A program made the position numbers and the translations under genes. Shown here piece by piece: positions 1 to 7,103 of a stretch of DNA of 21,857 nucleotides. Source of the DNA: an uncultured Collinsella sp. (GTDB lineage: Bacteria > Actinomycetota > Coriobacteriia > Coriobacteriales > Coriobacteriaceae); NCBI GenBank assembly GCA_900548515.1, contig URKU01000026.1:1-21857 (forward strand), written 5' to 3'. The notes under the pieces are model-generated. The model was not told where the DNA came from. It saw nothing but the letters and a program-made list of their open reading frames with translations, and did not search any database. Position 1 is the first letter of the stretch; every line of letters begins with the position of its first letter.

Positions 1-129
1 CCTTTGCGTGCGGAACTCGCGATCGATGTTGCCCCATACGCCCGCCCAGGTCCTTGGGTAACGTTGCTTGCGAACGTTGCTTTGCTCGTTCGCTTTTTGA
101 TCTGGAGAGCCGGGTGGGCTGATAAATAG
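1..129 (+). CDS. C-terminal fragment of a membrane protein, possibly apolipoprotein N-acyltransferase
   Basis: Frame 1 is open from the window edge to a TAG at 127-129, giving 42 residues of an otherwise missing protein. The tail has a short polar part with the motif APYARPGPWVTLL, then a hydrophobic run (LLANVALLVRFLIW) and a charged end. This layout resembles the C terminus of apolipoprotein N-acyltransferase (Lnt), where a TPY-R-GDW-like motif precedes the last membrane helix; Lnt adds the third acyl chain to lipoproteins in the membrane. The match is short and made by eye, so another polytopic membrane protein is possible. A strong hairpin follows directly, which supports a real gene end here. 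Confidence 0.45.
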   Translation, partial: PLRAELAIDVAPYARPGPWVTLLANVALLVRFLIWRAGWADK

Positions 130-138
130 ATACGAGTA

Positions 139-175
139 GGGGCTCTCCCGTACATGGACGGGGGAGCCCCTTGTT
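139..175 (+). terminator. Rho-independent terminator, possibly bidirectional
   Basis: Arms GGGGCTCTCCCG (139-150) and CGGGGGAGCCCC (159-170) form a 12-bp stem with one G-T wobble and an 8-nt loop, followed by TTGTT on the + strand. It sits between the rightward partial gene and the 3' end of leftward manA, so it may serve both, although the minus-strand side lacks a T run. Confidence 0.75.
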
Positions 176-197
176 GCGTTTGGGTTGTTGTTGCGAT

Positions 198-1130
198 CTA
201 GAGGTGGCTGATAATCAGTTCCATATTGCCCTCGAGCTCGATCTTGTCCACGGTGCTCGGAGCCAGCAGGTGGCTTCCCTTGTGGACGGGGTCGCCGCAG
301 ACGGTGCCTTCGCCGTCGATGACCGACAGGCACATGAAGGGCCAGCGCTGGTCGAGGGTCTTGCTGCCGTCGACGCGCACGCGATCGACGGTGTAGCAGG
401 GGTTGGACTCGAGCTCGGTCACGCCATCGACCTCGGGCGCGGTCACCGTGCCGTCGGTCGGAGCCTGCGCGTTAAAGTTGATGCAATCGAGGCTCTGCTC
501 AATGTGCAGCGGGCGCAGCTTGCCGTCGGTGCCGGGGCGGTCGTAGTCGTACAGGCGATACGTCACGTCGCTCGACTGCTGCGTCTCTAAAATGAGCGTG
601 CCGGTCTTGATGGCGTGCACGGTACCGGAATCAATCTGGAAAAAGTCACCCTTGTGAATCGGCAGCACGTTGAGCATGTCGTCCCAGCGGCCCTCTTCGA
701 TCATCTGTGCGGCCTCTGCGCGATCCTTGGCGCGCTGCCCGACGATGATCGTGGCGCCGGGCTCGCAGTCCAGCACATACCAGCATTCGGTCTTGCCCAG
801 GCTGCCGTTCTCGTGCTCGGCGGCGTACTCGTCGTTGGGATGAATCTGGATCGAAAGGTCGTCCTTGGCGTCCAGAATCTTAATGAGCAGCGGGAACTCC
901 TTGCCCTCGCAGTTGCCAAAGAGCTCGCGGTGCTCGGCCCACAGCCACGACAGCGTATGGCCGGCATACGGGCCCTCCGCAATCTGGCAGTCGCCGTTGG
1001 GATGGGCCGAGATAGCCCAGCACTCACCGATGGGACCCTCGGGAATGTTGTAACCAAACACGGTCTCCAGCTGGCGGCCGCCCCAGATCTTCTCGTGGAA
1101 GATCGGCGTCAGTTTAATCAAATCGGACAT
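198..1130 (-). CDS. manA: Mannose-6-phosphate isomerase, class I (short form)
   Basis: Interconverts mannose 6-phosphate and fructose 6-phosphate in the cytoplasm. The 310-aa product has the type I phosphomannose isomerase pattern: FHEKIWGGRQL near residues 11-21, SIQIHPND at 93-100 (Gln95 and His97 as zinc ligands), GKTECWYVLD at 112-121 (Glu115) and SGTVHAIKTG at 168-177 (His172). Its length fits the short Bacillus-like ManA rather than the roughly 390-aa E. coli form. The frame stays open upstream to 1193. I chose ATG 1130 because a GGGGG ribosome binding site lies 7 nt before it; ATG 1136 is too close to that site. It lies 75 nt downstream of the gntR-type gene on the same strand, so the two are probably cotranscribed. 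Its presence beside a PTS/GH1 locus suggests that mannose 6-phosphate may be a product of the imported sugar. Confidence 0.92.
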   Translation of the reverse strand: MSDLIKLTPIFHEKIWGGRQLETVFGYNIPEGPIGECWAISAHPNGDCQIAEGPYAGHTLSWLWAEHRELFGNCEGKEFPLLIKILDAKDDLSIQIHPNDEYAAEHENGSLGKTECWYVLDCEPGATIIVGQRAKDRAEAAQMIEEGRWDDMLNVLPIHKGDFFQIDSGTVHAIKTGTLILETQQSSDVTYRLYDYDRPGTDGKLRPLHIEQSLDCINFNAQAPTDGTVTAPEVDGVTELESNPCYTVDRVRVDGSKTLDQRWPFMCLSVIDGEGTVCGDPVHKGSHLLAPSTVDKIELEGNMELIISHL

Positions 1131-1205
1131 ATTCATACCCCCATGGTGTTGTGCGGCCGCCCGCTCTAGACGAGCCATAACGAGCGCCCGCATGACTACA
1201 AAAAC

Positions 1206-1925
1206 CTATGCCAACGTTACGTTGTGCAGCTCAAAGCGGTCGCCGACGTTGCGCGAAATCGAGTACTCAAAGGCGTTGCCGCTATCCAAAAAGCCAATCT
1301 GGTTGAGCTCGAGCAGGGGAGCGCCGGGTTTGGTGTCCAGGCGCTCGGCCTCTTCCTCGGTTGCCGCCACGGCACGGATGGTGCGGTGGAAGCTCGAAAT
1401 CTTCAGCCCGCATTGCTCGCGGATAAAGCTATAGACCGATCCGTACAGGTCCTTCTTTTTAAGGCCCGGTATCAGCTCGAGAGGCATGTAGGTGTACTCG
1501 ATAACGATGGGCTCCCCATCGGCCTGACGCACGCGCACGATGTGATAGGCAAAGTCATCCTCGGCAATTCCCAGCTGGGCTGCGATGTCCGCTGGTGGAT
1601 TAACGATCGAGAAATCGTAGACCACCGAGGTCACCTTCTCCCCGCGGTGCTCATATGAAAAACCCTGGGCACGGTCGTTTTTGCCCTGGAAAAACGCCTG
1701 GCCGGGAAGCCCCGCCGTGTCCTTAACGTAGGTACCCGATCCGCGTCGGCTGGTAATAAGACCTTCCTCGGTGATTTGTTCAATAGCTCGTTTGACGGTG
1801 ATTTTGGAAACGCTATAGAGCTCGCAGAACTCAACGACGGTGGGAAGCTTGTCGCCCGGTTTAAGAGCGCCATCCTCGATACTTCGACGAATATCTGCAG
1901 CTATCGCCTCGTATTTGGGAATCAT
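1206..1925 (-). CDS. GntR-family (HutC/UTRA type) transcriptional regulator
   Basis: A 239-aa one-component regulator. Residues 1-68 form the GntR winged helix-turn-helix (IPKYEAIAADIRRSIEDG, PGDKLPTV, the recognition region SVSKITVKRAIEQ, and the wing RRGSGTYV). Residues from about 85 to 235 fit a UTRA effector domain, which in this subfamily usually binds a phosphorylated sugar or similar metabolite. The ATG at 1925 follows AAGGAGG by 3 nt; the open frame extends 11 codons further without a better site. The gene is divergent from the GH1-PTS operon and sits upstream of manA, so the likely job is repression of the sugar operon (and itself) relieved by a sugar phosphate. The effector cannot be read from sequence. 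Confidence 0.9.
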   Translation of the reverse strand: MIPKYEAIAADIRRSIEDGALKPGDKLPTVVEFCELYSVSKITVKRAIEQITEEGLITSRRGSGTYVKDTAGLPGQAFFQGKNDRAQGFSYEHRGEKVTSVVYDFSIVNPPADIAAQLGIAEDDFAYHIVRVRQADGEPIVIEYTYMPLELIPGLKKKDLYGSVYSFIREQCGLKISSFHRTIRAVAATEEEAERLDTKPGAPLLELNQIGFLDSGNAFEYSISRNVGDRFELHNVTLA

Positions 1926-1961
1926 TGAACCTCCTTTCCGACATATATCAATACGCAAGTA

Positions 1962-1967
1962 AGTATA
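1962..1967 (-). promoter_or_regulatory. Putative -10 box of gntR-manA
   Basis: On the minus strand this reads TATACT, 37 nt upstream of the gntR-type start codon. A matching -35 is poor (TTATAT 18 nt upstream), as expected if activation or GC-poor context compensates. Confidence 0.45.
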
Positions 1968-2072
1968 ACCCTTAACAAGGCACCCATATAACCTTTATCT
2001 AAGAAGCTCGAGAAAGAAAAAAGAAAAAGACGCTTTACTTTTAGAATTAGAGCGCATAGTTTAAGTAACGAA

Positions 2073-2085
2073 CGGAATCATTCCG
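2073..2085. promoter_or_regulatory. Palindrome, candidate operator of the GH1-PTS operon
   Basis: CGGAAT C ATTCCG is a perfect 6-bp inverted repeat around one base, lying just after the AT-rich stretch 2034-2062 that could hold the rightward promoter (TTTACT 2034-2039, weak TAGTTT 2057-2062). The position suits a repressor site, but binding by the adjacent GntR-type protein is only inferred. Confidence 0.35.
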
Positions 2086-2103
2086 CAGAACAGGATCGAC
2101 CGT

Positions 2104-2193
2104 TTGGGGACGGTTTTGTTTTGGCGGGTTGGATATCGGTATGACCGGTGCGCGCCCGCGCCGGATAACCTGCCAAAGCAAACCCGTCTCCAA
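2104..2193. repeat. GGGGAC-type palindromic repeat element
   Basis: Left arm 2104-2130 (starts TTGGGGACGG, ends GGCGGGTT) and right arm 2167-2193 are inverted copies matching at 23 of 27 positions. The 36-nt centre can itself fold (ACCGG at 2144 with CCGG at 2161). The element lies in the probable 5' leader of the GH1 gene, ending about 25 nt before its ribosome binding site. A related arm occurs at 6048-6071. Confidence 0.75.
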
Positions 2194-2227
2194 CCGGAAG
2201 CTCTAGAACACGAAAGCGAGGACTTTG

Positions 2228-3628
2228 ATGGCACAGTATCAGCTGCCCAACGACTTCTTCTTTGGCGCTGCTATGTCCGGCCCGCAGACTGAGGGTCAGT
2301 GGAACCAGGGCGGCAAGCTCGAGAACCTGTGGGACACCTGGTCCATCCAGGATCTGGGCTCGTTCTACAACTGCGTTGGCTCTTACGCCGGCAATGACTT
2401 TATGGCCAAGTACCAGGAAGACCTTCGCATTTTGAAGGACTTGGGCCTGGATACCTATCGCACTTCCATCCAGTGGAGCCGTCTGCTCGATGCCGACGGC
2501 AACCTCAACGAGGAAGGCGCCGCGTGGTATCACGAGTTGTTCCGCGCCTCTCGCGAAGCCGGCCTGGAGCCGTTTGTCAACTTGTACCACTTTGACATGC
2601 CCACCTACCTTTTTAACCGTGGCGGCTGGGAGAGCCGTGAGGTTGTCGAGGCTTACGCACATTACGCCGACGTCGCCTTCCACGAGTTTGGCCAGGAGAT
2701 CAAGTACTGGTTCACCTTTAACGAGCCCATCGTCGAGCCCGAGCAGCGCTATCAGGAGGGCGTGTGGTTCCCGCAGCTCCACGACTTTAGCCGCGCTCGC
2801 ACCGTGCAGTATCACATCTCGCTGGCACATGCGCTGGCCGTGGCCAACTACCGTCGCGCCTATGACGAGGGCGCCGTTCGCAGCGATGCCAAGATCGGCA
2901 TGATCAACTGCTTTACCCCGGTCTACACCAAGGAGAACCCCAGCGAGGCGGACCTCGAGGCCATGCGTATGACCAGCGGCATCAACAACCGCTGGTGGCT
3001 CGACCTCATTACCAAGGGCGAGCTTCCCGCCGACGTGCTCGACAGCCTGGCCGAGGGCGGCGTTAAGCTTCCGTTCCGTGCCGGCGACCAAGAGATTCTT
3101 AAGCATGGTGTTGTCGACTGGCTCGGTTGCAACTACTACCACCCCACGCGCGTTCAGGCGCCGGCGAGCAAGATCGACCAGTACGGTCTGCCGCACTTTG
3201 CCGACGAGTACGTGTGGCCCGACGCCGTTATGAACGAGAGCCGCGGCTGGGAGATCTACCCGCAGGGCCTCTACGACTTTGGCATGGACTGCGCTAAGAA
3301 CTACCCCGATCTTGAGTGGTTCGTTTCCGAGAACGGCATCGGCATCATGGACGAATACAAGAACCGTGACGCCGAAGGAACCATCCAGGATGACTACCGC
3401 GTCGACTTTGTACGTCAGCACCTGGAGTGGGTGGCCAAGGCCATCGACGAGGGCGCCAAGTGCCGCGGATACCATTATTGGGCCGTCATCGATAACTGGT
3501 CTTGGGCCAATGCCTTTAAGAATCGCTATGGCTTTGTCGAGGTCGATCTGATGGATGGCTATAAGCGCCGTCTTAAGAAGTCGGCGGCCTGGCTCAAACA
3601 GGTCGCCACGACCCACGTGGTTGATTAG
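2228..3628 (+). CDS. GH1 6-phospho-beta-glycosidase
   Basis: Cytoplasmic family 1 glycoside hydrolase of 466 aa, the usual family length. The TFNEP motif carries the acid/base Glu166 and SENG carries the nucleophile Glu368. Near the C terminus, where plain beta-glucosidases have a Glu that binds the sugar 4/6-hydroxyls (FEW), this protein has Trp-Ser-Trp (Ser425), followed by Lys431 and Tyr434. A Ser-Lys-Tyr set is the phosphate-binding signature of 6-phospho-beta-glycosidases. The Trp directly after the Ser recalls 6-phospho-beta-galactosidases, and the Ser-Lys-Tyr spacing is slightly off, so glucoside, galactoside or mannoside specificity is open. ATG 2228 follows GAGGA by 5 nt; a TTG lies one codon upstream. 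It is first in an operon with PTS IIC, IIB and IIA, which would deliver its phosphorylated substrate. Confidence 0.9.
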   Translation: MAQYQLPNDFFFGAAMSGPQTEGQWNQGGKLENLWDTWSIQDLGSFYNCVGSYAGNDFMAKYQEDLRILKDLGLDTYRTSIQWSRLLDADGNLNEEGAAWYHELFRASREAGLEPFVNLYHFDMPTYLFNRGGWESREVVEAYAHYADVAFHEFGQEIKYWFTFNEPIVEPEQRYQEGVWFPQLHDFSRARTVQYHISLAHALAVANYRRAYDEGAVRSDAKIGMINCFTPVYTKENPSEADLEAMRMTSGINNRWWLDLITKGELPADVLDSLAEGGVKLPFRAGDQEILKHGVVDWLGCNYYHPTRVQAPASKIDQYGLPHFADEYVWPDAVMNESRGWEIYPQGLYDFGMDCAKNYPDLEWFVSENGIGIMDEYKNRDAEGTIQDDYRVDFVRQHLEWVAKAIDEGAKCRGYHYWAVIDNWSWANAFKNRYGFVEVDLMDGYKRRLKKSAAWLKQVATTHVVD

Positions 3629-3747
3629 CGACCGGACGAACGTCCAGACCGCGCGCCGCCGCGCGCAACACATGGCACATCTGGTGGCAGAGGGCGACAG
3701 ACCACCGTGCGCATAGGAAAGGCCGGATTTGAAAGTTAGGAGCAATC

Positions 3748-5091
3748 ATGGCCAGTGACAACGGAAAGAGCTTCCTCGACAAGTTTGCCGAGGTCTCTGC
3801 GAAGGTGGGAAACCAGGTTCACCTGCGTTCCCTGCGTGACGCCTTCGCGACCATCACGCCGCTCTATATCCTTGCGGGTATCGCGGTTCTTATTAACAAC
3901 GTCGTGTTCCCTCTGTTCCCGCTCGATGCGGCGGGCCTTGCCAACCTTCAGACGTGGGGTTCGGCGATTACGCTGGGCACCCTCAACGTCTCTGCCATTA
4001 TCTTGGCCGGATTGATTGGCTACAGCCTCGCTAAGAACAAGCGCTTCGATAATCCGCTTGCTTGCATGGTCGTCGCTATCTCTGCCTTCGTCATCATGAT
4101 GCCGCAGCAGATCACCGCCACGCTTGCCGCCACGAGCCCACTGCTCACCGACAAGATCACCTCCGCCGAGGTCACGGGCGCCCTTTCGACTGCCAACACC
4201 GGCACCAACGGTCTGTTCTCGGCTATTATCATCGCCCTGCTTTCCGTCTCGCTCTTCATCAAGATTTCTGGCGTCGAGAAGCTCAAGGTTAAGCTGGGCG
4301 AGGGCGTGCCTCCCGCGGTCTCCAACTCCTTCAACGTCATGATTCCGATGCTGCTTAACCTCGCGGTCTTCGCTCTTGCCGCAGCCCTGCTCGCCGTGTG
4401 CGCCGGCACCGATCTGTGCACCATCATCTCCACGTGCATCTCCAACCCGCTCAAGAGCATCATGAACGCTGGTCCGTGGGCTGTTATCCTCATCTACACC
4501 CTTGCTAACCTGCTGTTCTGCGTCGGTATTCACCAGTCCACCATCTCTGGCGCTACCGTCGAGCCGATCCTGACCATGCTCATCGTCGACAACATGGCTA
4601 CCTTTGCCGCCGGTGGCACCATCCAGCCCGATCACTACATGAACATGCAGATCGTTAACAGCTTCGCCCTCATCGGCGGCTCGGGCTGCACCCTCATGCT
4701 CCTGCTCGACACGCTCCTGTTCTCCAAAAACAAGGCTTCCGAGACCGTTTCCAAGATGGCTATCCTGCCTGGTCTGTTCAACATCAACGAGCCGGTTATC
4801 TACGGTTACCCCATCGTGTACAACCTGCCGCTCATGATCCCGTTTGTCCTCCTTCCCGACCTGTTCATCGGCATCACCTATGGCCTTACCTGCGCAGGCA
4901 TCATCAGCCCCTGCATCGCCCAGGTGCCCTGGACCATGCCTCCCGTCATCAATGCCCTGCTCGCTACGGGCTTTGACTGGCGCGCTGGCGTGTGGCAGGC
5001 TATCGAGATTGTCATTGGCATGGCCGTCTACCTGCCCTTTATGAAGATTTCCGAGAAGGCAATCGCCAAGCAGGAGGCTCTCGCCGAGTAG
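3748..5091 (+). CDS. PTS lactose/cellobiose-family IIC permease
   Basis: Membrane subunit of a phosphotransferase system that moves a disaccharide across the membrane while IIB phosphorylates it. The 447-aa length is typical of the LacE/CelB/ChbC family. About ten hydrophobic segments run from residue 33 onward. The conserved GIH motif is at 260-262 (sugar-site His262) and FNINEPVIYG at 344-353 (Glu348), both known active-site regions of ChbC. The ATG follows AGGAG by 5 nt. It starts 119 nt after the GH1 gene on the same strand. A strong hairpin lies between it and the IIB gene, so IIC and IIB/IIA output may differ. Confidence 0.93.
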   Translation: MASDNGKSFLDKFAEVSAKVGNQVHLRSLRDAFATITPLYILAGIAVLINNVVFPLFPLDAAGLANLQTWGSAITLGTLNVSAIILAGLIGYSLAKNKRFDNPLACMVVAISAFVIMMPQQITATLAATSPLLTDKITSAEVTGALSTANTGTNGLFSAIIIALLSVSLFIKISGVEKLKVKLGEGVPPAVSNSFNVMIPMLLNLAVFALAAALLAVCAGTDLCTIISTCISNPLKSIMNAGPWAVILIYTLANLLFCVGIHQSTISGATVEPILTMLIVDNMATFAAGGTIQPDHYMNMQIVNSFALIGGSGCTLMLLLDTLLFSKNKASETVSKMAILPGLFNINEPVIYGYPIVYNLPLMIPFVLLPDLFIGITYGLTCAGIISPCIAQVPWTMPPVINALLATGFDWRAGVWQAIEIVIGMAVYLPFMKISEKAIAKQEALAE

Positions 5092-5119
5092 AACGCCTAA
5101 CGTTCGTCCCTTTCACCTT

Positions 5120-5152
5120 TGCGGGCGCCGGTACGCGGCGCCGGTGCCCGCA
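5120..5152 (+). promoter_or_regulatory. Intercistronic hairpin between PTS IIC and IIB
   Basis: TGCGGGCGCCGG (5120-5131) and CCGGTGCCCGCA (5141-5152) pair over 12 bp with one wobble and a 9-nt loop. The following stretch is pyrimidine-rich but not a T run, so full termination is unlikely; mRNA 3'-end protection or partial termination is more plausible. A second small palindrome, CTGCGCG C CGCGCAG (5223-5237), sits just before the IIB ribosome binding site. Confidence 0.6.
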
Positions 5153-5253
5153 GCTCTCTCCCTTGTGTAAAGATGCAGGGGGGGTGGGCACAATAGCCGC
5201 AAGGAATAAAACCAGTTGTCGTCTGCGCGCCGCGCAGTTATAAGGAGGAAACC

Positions 5254-5556
5254 ATGAAGAAGATCATGCTCTGCTGCAATGCCGGTATGTCCACGAGCCT
5301 GCTGGTCCAGAAGATGCAGGCCGAGGTTGCAAACCGTGGTCTGGATATTGAGGTCGAGGCTCGTCCCATGAACGAGGCCCACGATCACCTGGACGAGTGC
5401 GACATGTTGCTGCTTGGTCCGCAGATCGGCTACACCAAGGGCGATTTTGAGAAGGAGGCCGCCGGTCGTTTTCCGGTCGAGGTCATCAACATGGTCGACT
5501 ACGGCCGCATGAACGCTGCCGGCATCATCGACCGCTGCGTCAGCGTGATGGGCTAG
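5254..5556 (+). CDS. PTS lactose/cellobiose-family IIB
   Basis: A 100-aa soluble phosphocarrier with the family signature CNAGMSTSLLVQKM right at the N terminus; Cys8 is the residue that takes phosphate from IIA and hands it to sugar in IIC. LLGPQIGY (residues 53-60) is also conserved in ChbB-like proteins. The ATG follows AAGGAGG with 5 nt spacing, a very strong site. It is separated from IIC by 162 nt containing a hairpin and from IIA by almost nothing, so IIB and IIA are translationally close. Confidence 0.95.
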   Translation: MKKIMLCCNAGMSTSLLVQKMQAEVANRGLDIEVEARPMNEAHDHLDECDMLLLGPQIGYTKGDFEKEAAGRFPVEVINMVDYGRMNAAGIIDRCVSVMG

Positions 5557-5565
5557 GTGCTCTGC

Positions 5566-5898
5566 ATGGAGGATATGAACGAACTGCAGATGACCTGCTT
5601 TGAGATCATCAGCTACGTCGGTACCGCTAAGAGCATGTACATCAATGCCGTGCAAAAGGCCAAGGAGGGCGATTTTGACGCCGCCGAGGAGCTTATCAAG
5701 CAGGGCGACGAGGCCTATAACGGTGGCCACGATGTTCACATGGGGCTTCTGAAGAAGGAGGCCAACGGCGAACGTAACGGCGAGGCCCCGTTGATTTTGC
5801 TGCATGCCGAGGACCAGATGGCCGGCACCGAGACCATGCGCGTCATGGCGACGGAGCTCATCGAGGTTCACAAGCAGCTGCAGGCACTTCAGGCCTAG
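5566..5898 (+). CDS. PTS lactose/cellobiose-family IIA
   Basis: A 110-aa all-helical phosphocarrier that takes phosphate from HPr and passes it to IIB. The motif LLHAEDQM holds the phospho-accepting His80, with Asp83 as the metal ligand of the LacA/ChbA trimer. The frame could begin at GTG 5557, ATG 5566 or ATG 5575. I chose ATG 5566 as a compromise: AGGTG lies before it, whereas the GGAGG at 5569-5573 is too near ATG 5575. It is the last gene before a strong terminator. Confidence 0.93.
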   Translation: MEDMNELQMTCFEIISYVGTAKSMYINAVQKAKEGDFDAAEELIKQGDEAYNGGHDVHMGLLKKEANGERNGEAPLILLHAEDQMAGTETMRVMATELIEVHKQLQALQA

Positions 5899-5956
5899 TC
5901 GGCGTTATCGCCGCGACGGACCGTGCGGTCCAACAGACAACATAGTCCCTTTGACG

Positions 5957-5994
5957 GGCGCCGGGAGCCTCCGCCTCCCGGCGCCTTTATTTTT
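5957..5994 (+). terminator. Rho-independent terminator of the GH1-PTS operon
   Basis: A perfect 11-bp stem GGCGCCGGGAG / CTCCCGGCGCC (5957-5967, 5975-5985) with a 7-nt loop is followed by TTTATTTTT. It lies 58 nt after the IIA stop, so the ROK kinase downstream needs its own promoter. Confidence 0.92.
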
Positions 5995-6045
5995 GGGGGA
6001 TGGTCTTGCGCGGCCTGTTGGGCAGCCAATTGCGTTACCCCAGAT

Positions 6046-6087
6046 AAAACCTGCCAAAACAAACCTGTCCCTTTTTGGTAGGTTTTT
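6046..6087. repeat. GGGAC-type palindromic repeat, second copy
   Basis: AAAACCTGCCAAAA (6046-6059) and TTTTGGTAGGTTTT (6073-6086) are inverted copies with one G-T difference. Read on the minus strand, 6071-6048 is GGGACAGGTTTG followed by TTTTGGCAGGTT, closely matching the arms of the element at 2104-2193. It lies between the PTS terminator and the ROK gene and may overlap the ROK promoter. Confidence 0.65.
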
Positions 6088-6100
6088 GCCTTGGGAGCGG

Positions 6101-6106
6101 TACCAT
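6101..6106 (+). promoter_or_regulatory. Putative -10 box for the ROK kinase gene
   Basis: TACCAT 35 nt upstream of the start codon, after the PTS terminator. The same hexamer occurs at 7226-7231 before the pyrophosphatase gene. No good -35 is visible. Confidence 0.3.
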
Positions 6107-6140
6107 ACAGGCAATGTTTAAACGAGAAAGGTGGGCTCCC

Positions 6141-7094
6141 ATGGAACCTAAGCAGTATTACATCGGCATTGACGTCGGCGGCACTTCGGTTAAGGAGGGC
6201 CTGTTCGACGAAGACGGTAACCTGCTGGCCAAGGCCAGCGTGCCTACGCCTCCCATCGTTGACGCTGCGGGCTTTGCCGCGGTGACCGAGGCTATCGACC
6301 AGGTGGTCGCCAAAGCCCAGATTCCGCGTGCCTTTGTGGCGGGTATTGGCCTGGCCGTTCCGTGCCCCATCCCGGCATCGGGCGATGCCAAGGTCAAGGC
6401 CAACATTGCCATTAACCTGCCCGAGCTGAGGATCGCCATTCAAAAGCACTGCCCCGACGCGGTCGTTAAGTACGAGAACGACGCCAACGCCGCTGCCATG
6501 GGCGAGGCCTGGCTCGGTTCTGCCAAGGGCGTGCAGAACGTGGTGATGGTCACCATCGGTACCGGCGTGGGCGGCGGCGTTATCGTCAACGGCGACGTGG
6601 TATCGGGCGTTGTGGGCGCCGGCGGCGAGATTGGCCACATGTGCCTGAACCCGGCTGAGGAGCGCACCTGCGGCTGTGGCGGCCATGGCCATCTGGAGCA
6701 GTATTCCAGCGCCACCGGCGTGGTGAGCAACTACCTTGCTGAGTGCAAGAAAGCGGGCGTCGAGCCCATCGAGCTCACCGGGCCTTCTGATTCCAAGGAC
6801 GTGTTCCAGGCCTGCCGCGAGGGTGACAAGCTCGCGCTGGCAGCGGCCGACACCATGGCCGACTACCTCGGCCGCGCCCTGGCGCTTATCGCCAACGTGG
6901 TCGATCCCGAGATGTTCCTGATCGGTGGCGGCGCGTCCGCTTCGGCCGATGTCTATCTCGACAAGGTCCGCGAGCACTTCCAGCGCTACGCGCTTTCCGC
7001 CTCACGCGAGACGCCCATTAAGGTCGCTTCGCTTGGCAACGATGCCGGCATCATCGGTGCCGCCTACGTAGCCCTGCGCGCCGCCGGTAAATAA
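6141..7094 (+). CDS. ROK-family sugar kinase (probable glucokinase)
   Basis: Phosphorylates a free hexose with ATP. The 317-aa protein has the ROK layout: DVGGTSVKEG phosphate-binding loop at 11-20, YENDANAAAMGE at 111-122 with catalytic Asp114, GTGVGGG at 140-146, GGEIGHM with His166, and the zinc loop CGCGGHGHLE at 177-186. Three zinc ligands are standard (His166, Cys177, Cys179), but the usual third Cys is His184. The ATG at 6141 follows AAAGGTGG; the longer frame to 6075 lacks a site. Placed after a disaccharide PTS operon but with a terminator between, it would phosphorylate the non-phosphorylated half of the cleaved sugar. N-acetylmannosamine or mannose kinase activity cannot be excluded. 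Confidence 0.88.
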   Translation: MEPKQYYIGIDVGGTSVKEGLFDEDGNLLAKASVPTPPIVDAAGFAAVTEAIDQVVAKAQIPRAFVAGIGLAVPCPIPASGDAKVKANIAINLPELRIAIQKHCPDAVVKYENDANAAAMGEAWLGSAKGVQNVVMVTIGTGVGGGVIVNGDVVSGVVGAGGEIGHMCLNPAEERTCGCGGHGHLEQYSSATGVVSNYLAECKKAGVEPIELTGPSDSKDVFQACREGDKLALAAADTMADYLGRALALIANVVDPEMFLIGGGASASADVYLDKVREHFQRYALSASRETPIKVASLGNDAGIIGAAYVALRAAGK

Positions 7095-7103
7095 GTTCGC
7101 TCG

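Larger units (their letters stand above)
1926..2227. other. Divergent regulatory region between gntR-type gene and GH1-PTS operon
   Basis: About 300 bases without a gene. The gntR-proximal half is AT-rich, unlike the surrounding DNA, and holds a TATACT box for the leftward gene. Three AAGTAA-type hexamers occur: on the + strand at about 1957-1962 and 2063-2068, and in reverse within 2033-2040. A 13-bp palindrome lies at 2073-2085, and a palindromic repeat element at 2104-2193. No convincing small ORF with a ribosome binding site is visible. Confidence 0.7.

Noticed and set aside
60..82. Direct repeat AACGTTGCTT at 60-69 and 73-82
   Set aside because: It lies in the open frame of the partial membrane protein and is too short to mean more than codon repetition.
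2078..3745. A 555-codon minus-strand frame opposite the GH1 gene
   Set aside because: Shadow of the GH1 gene, whose catalytic motifs and ribosome binding site are clear.
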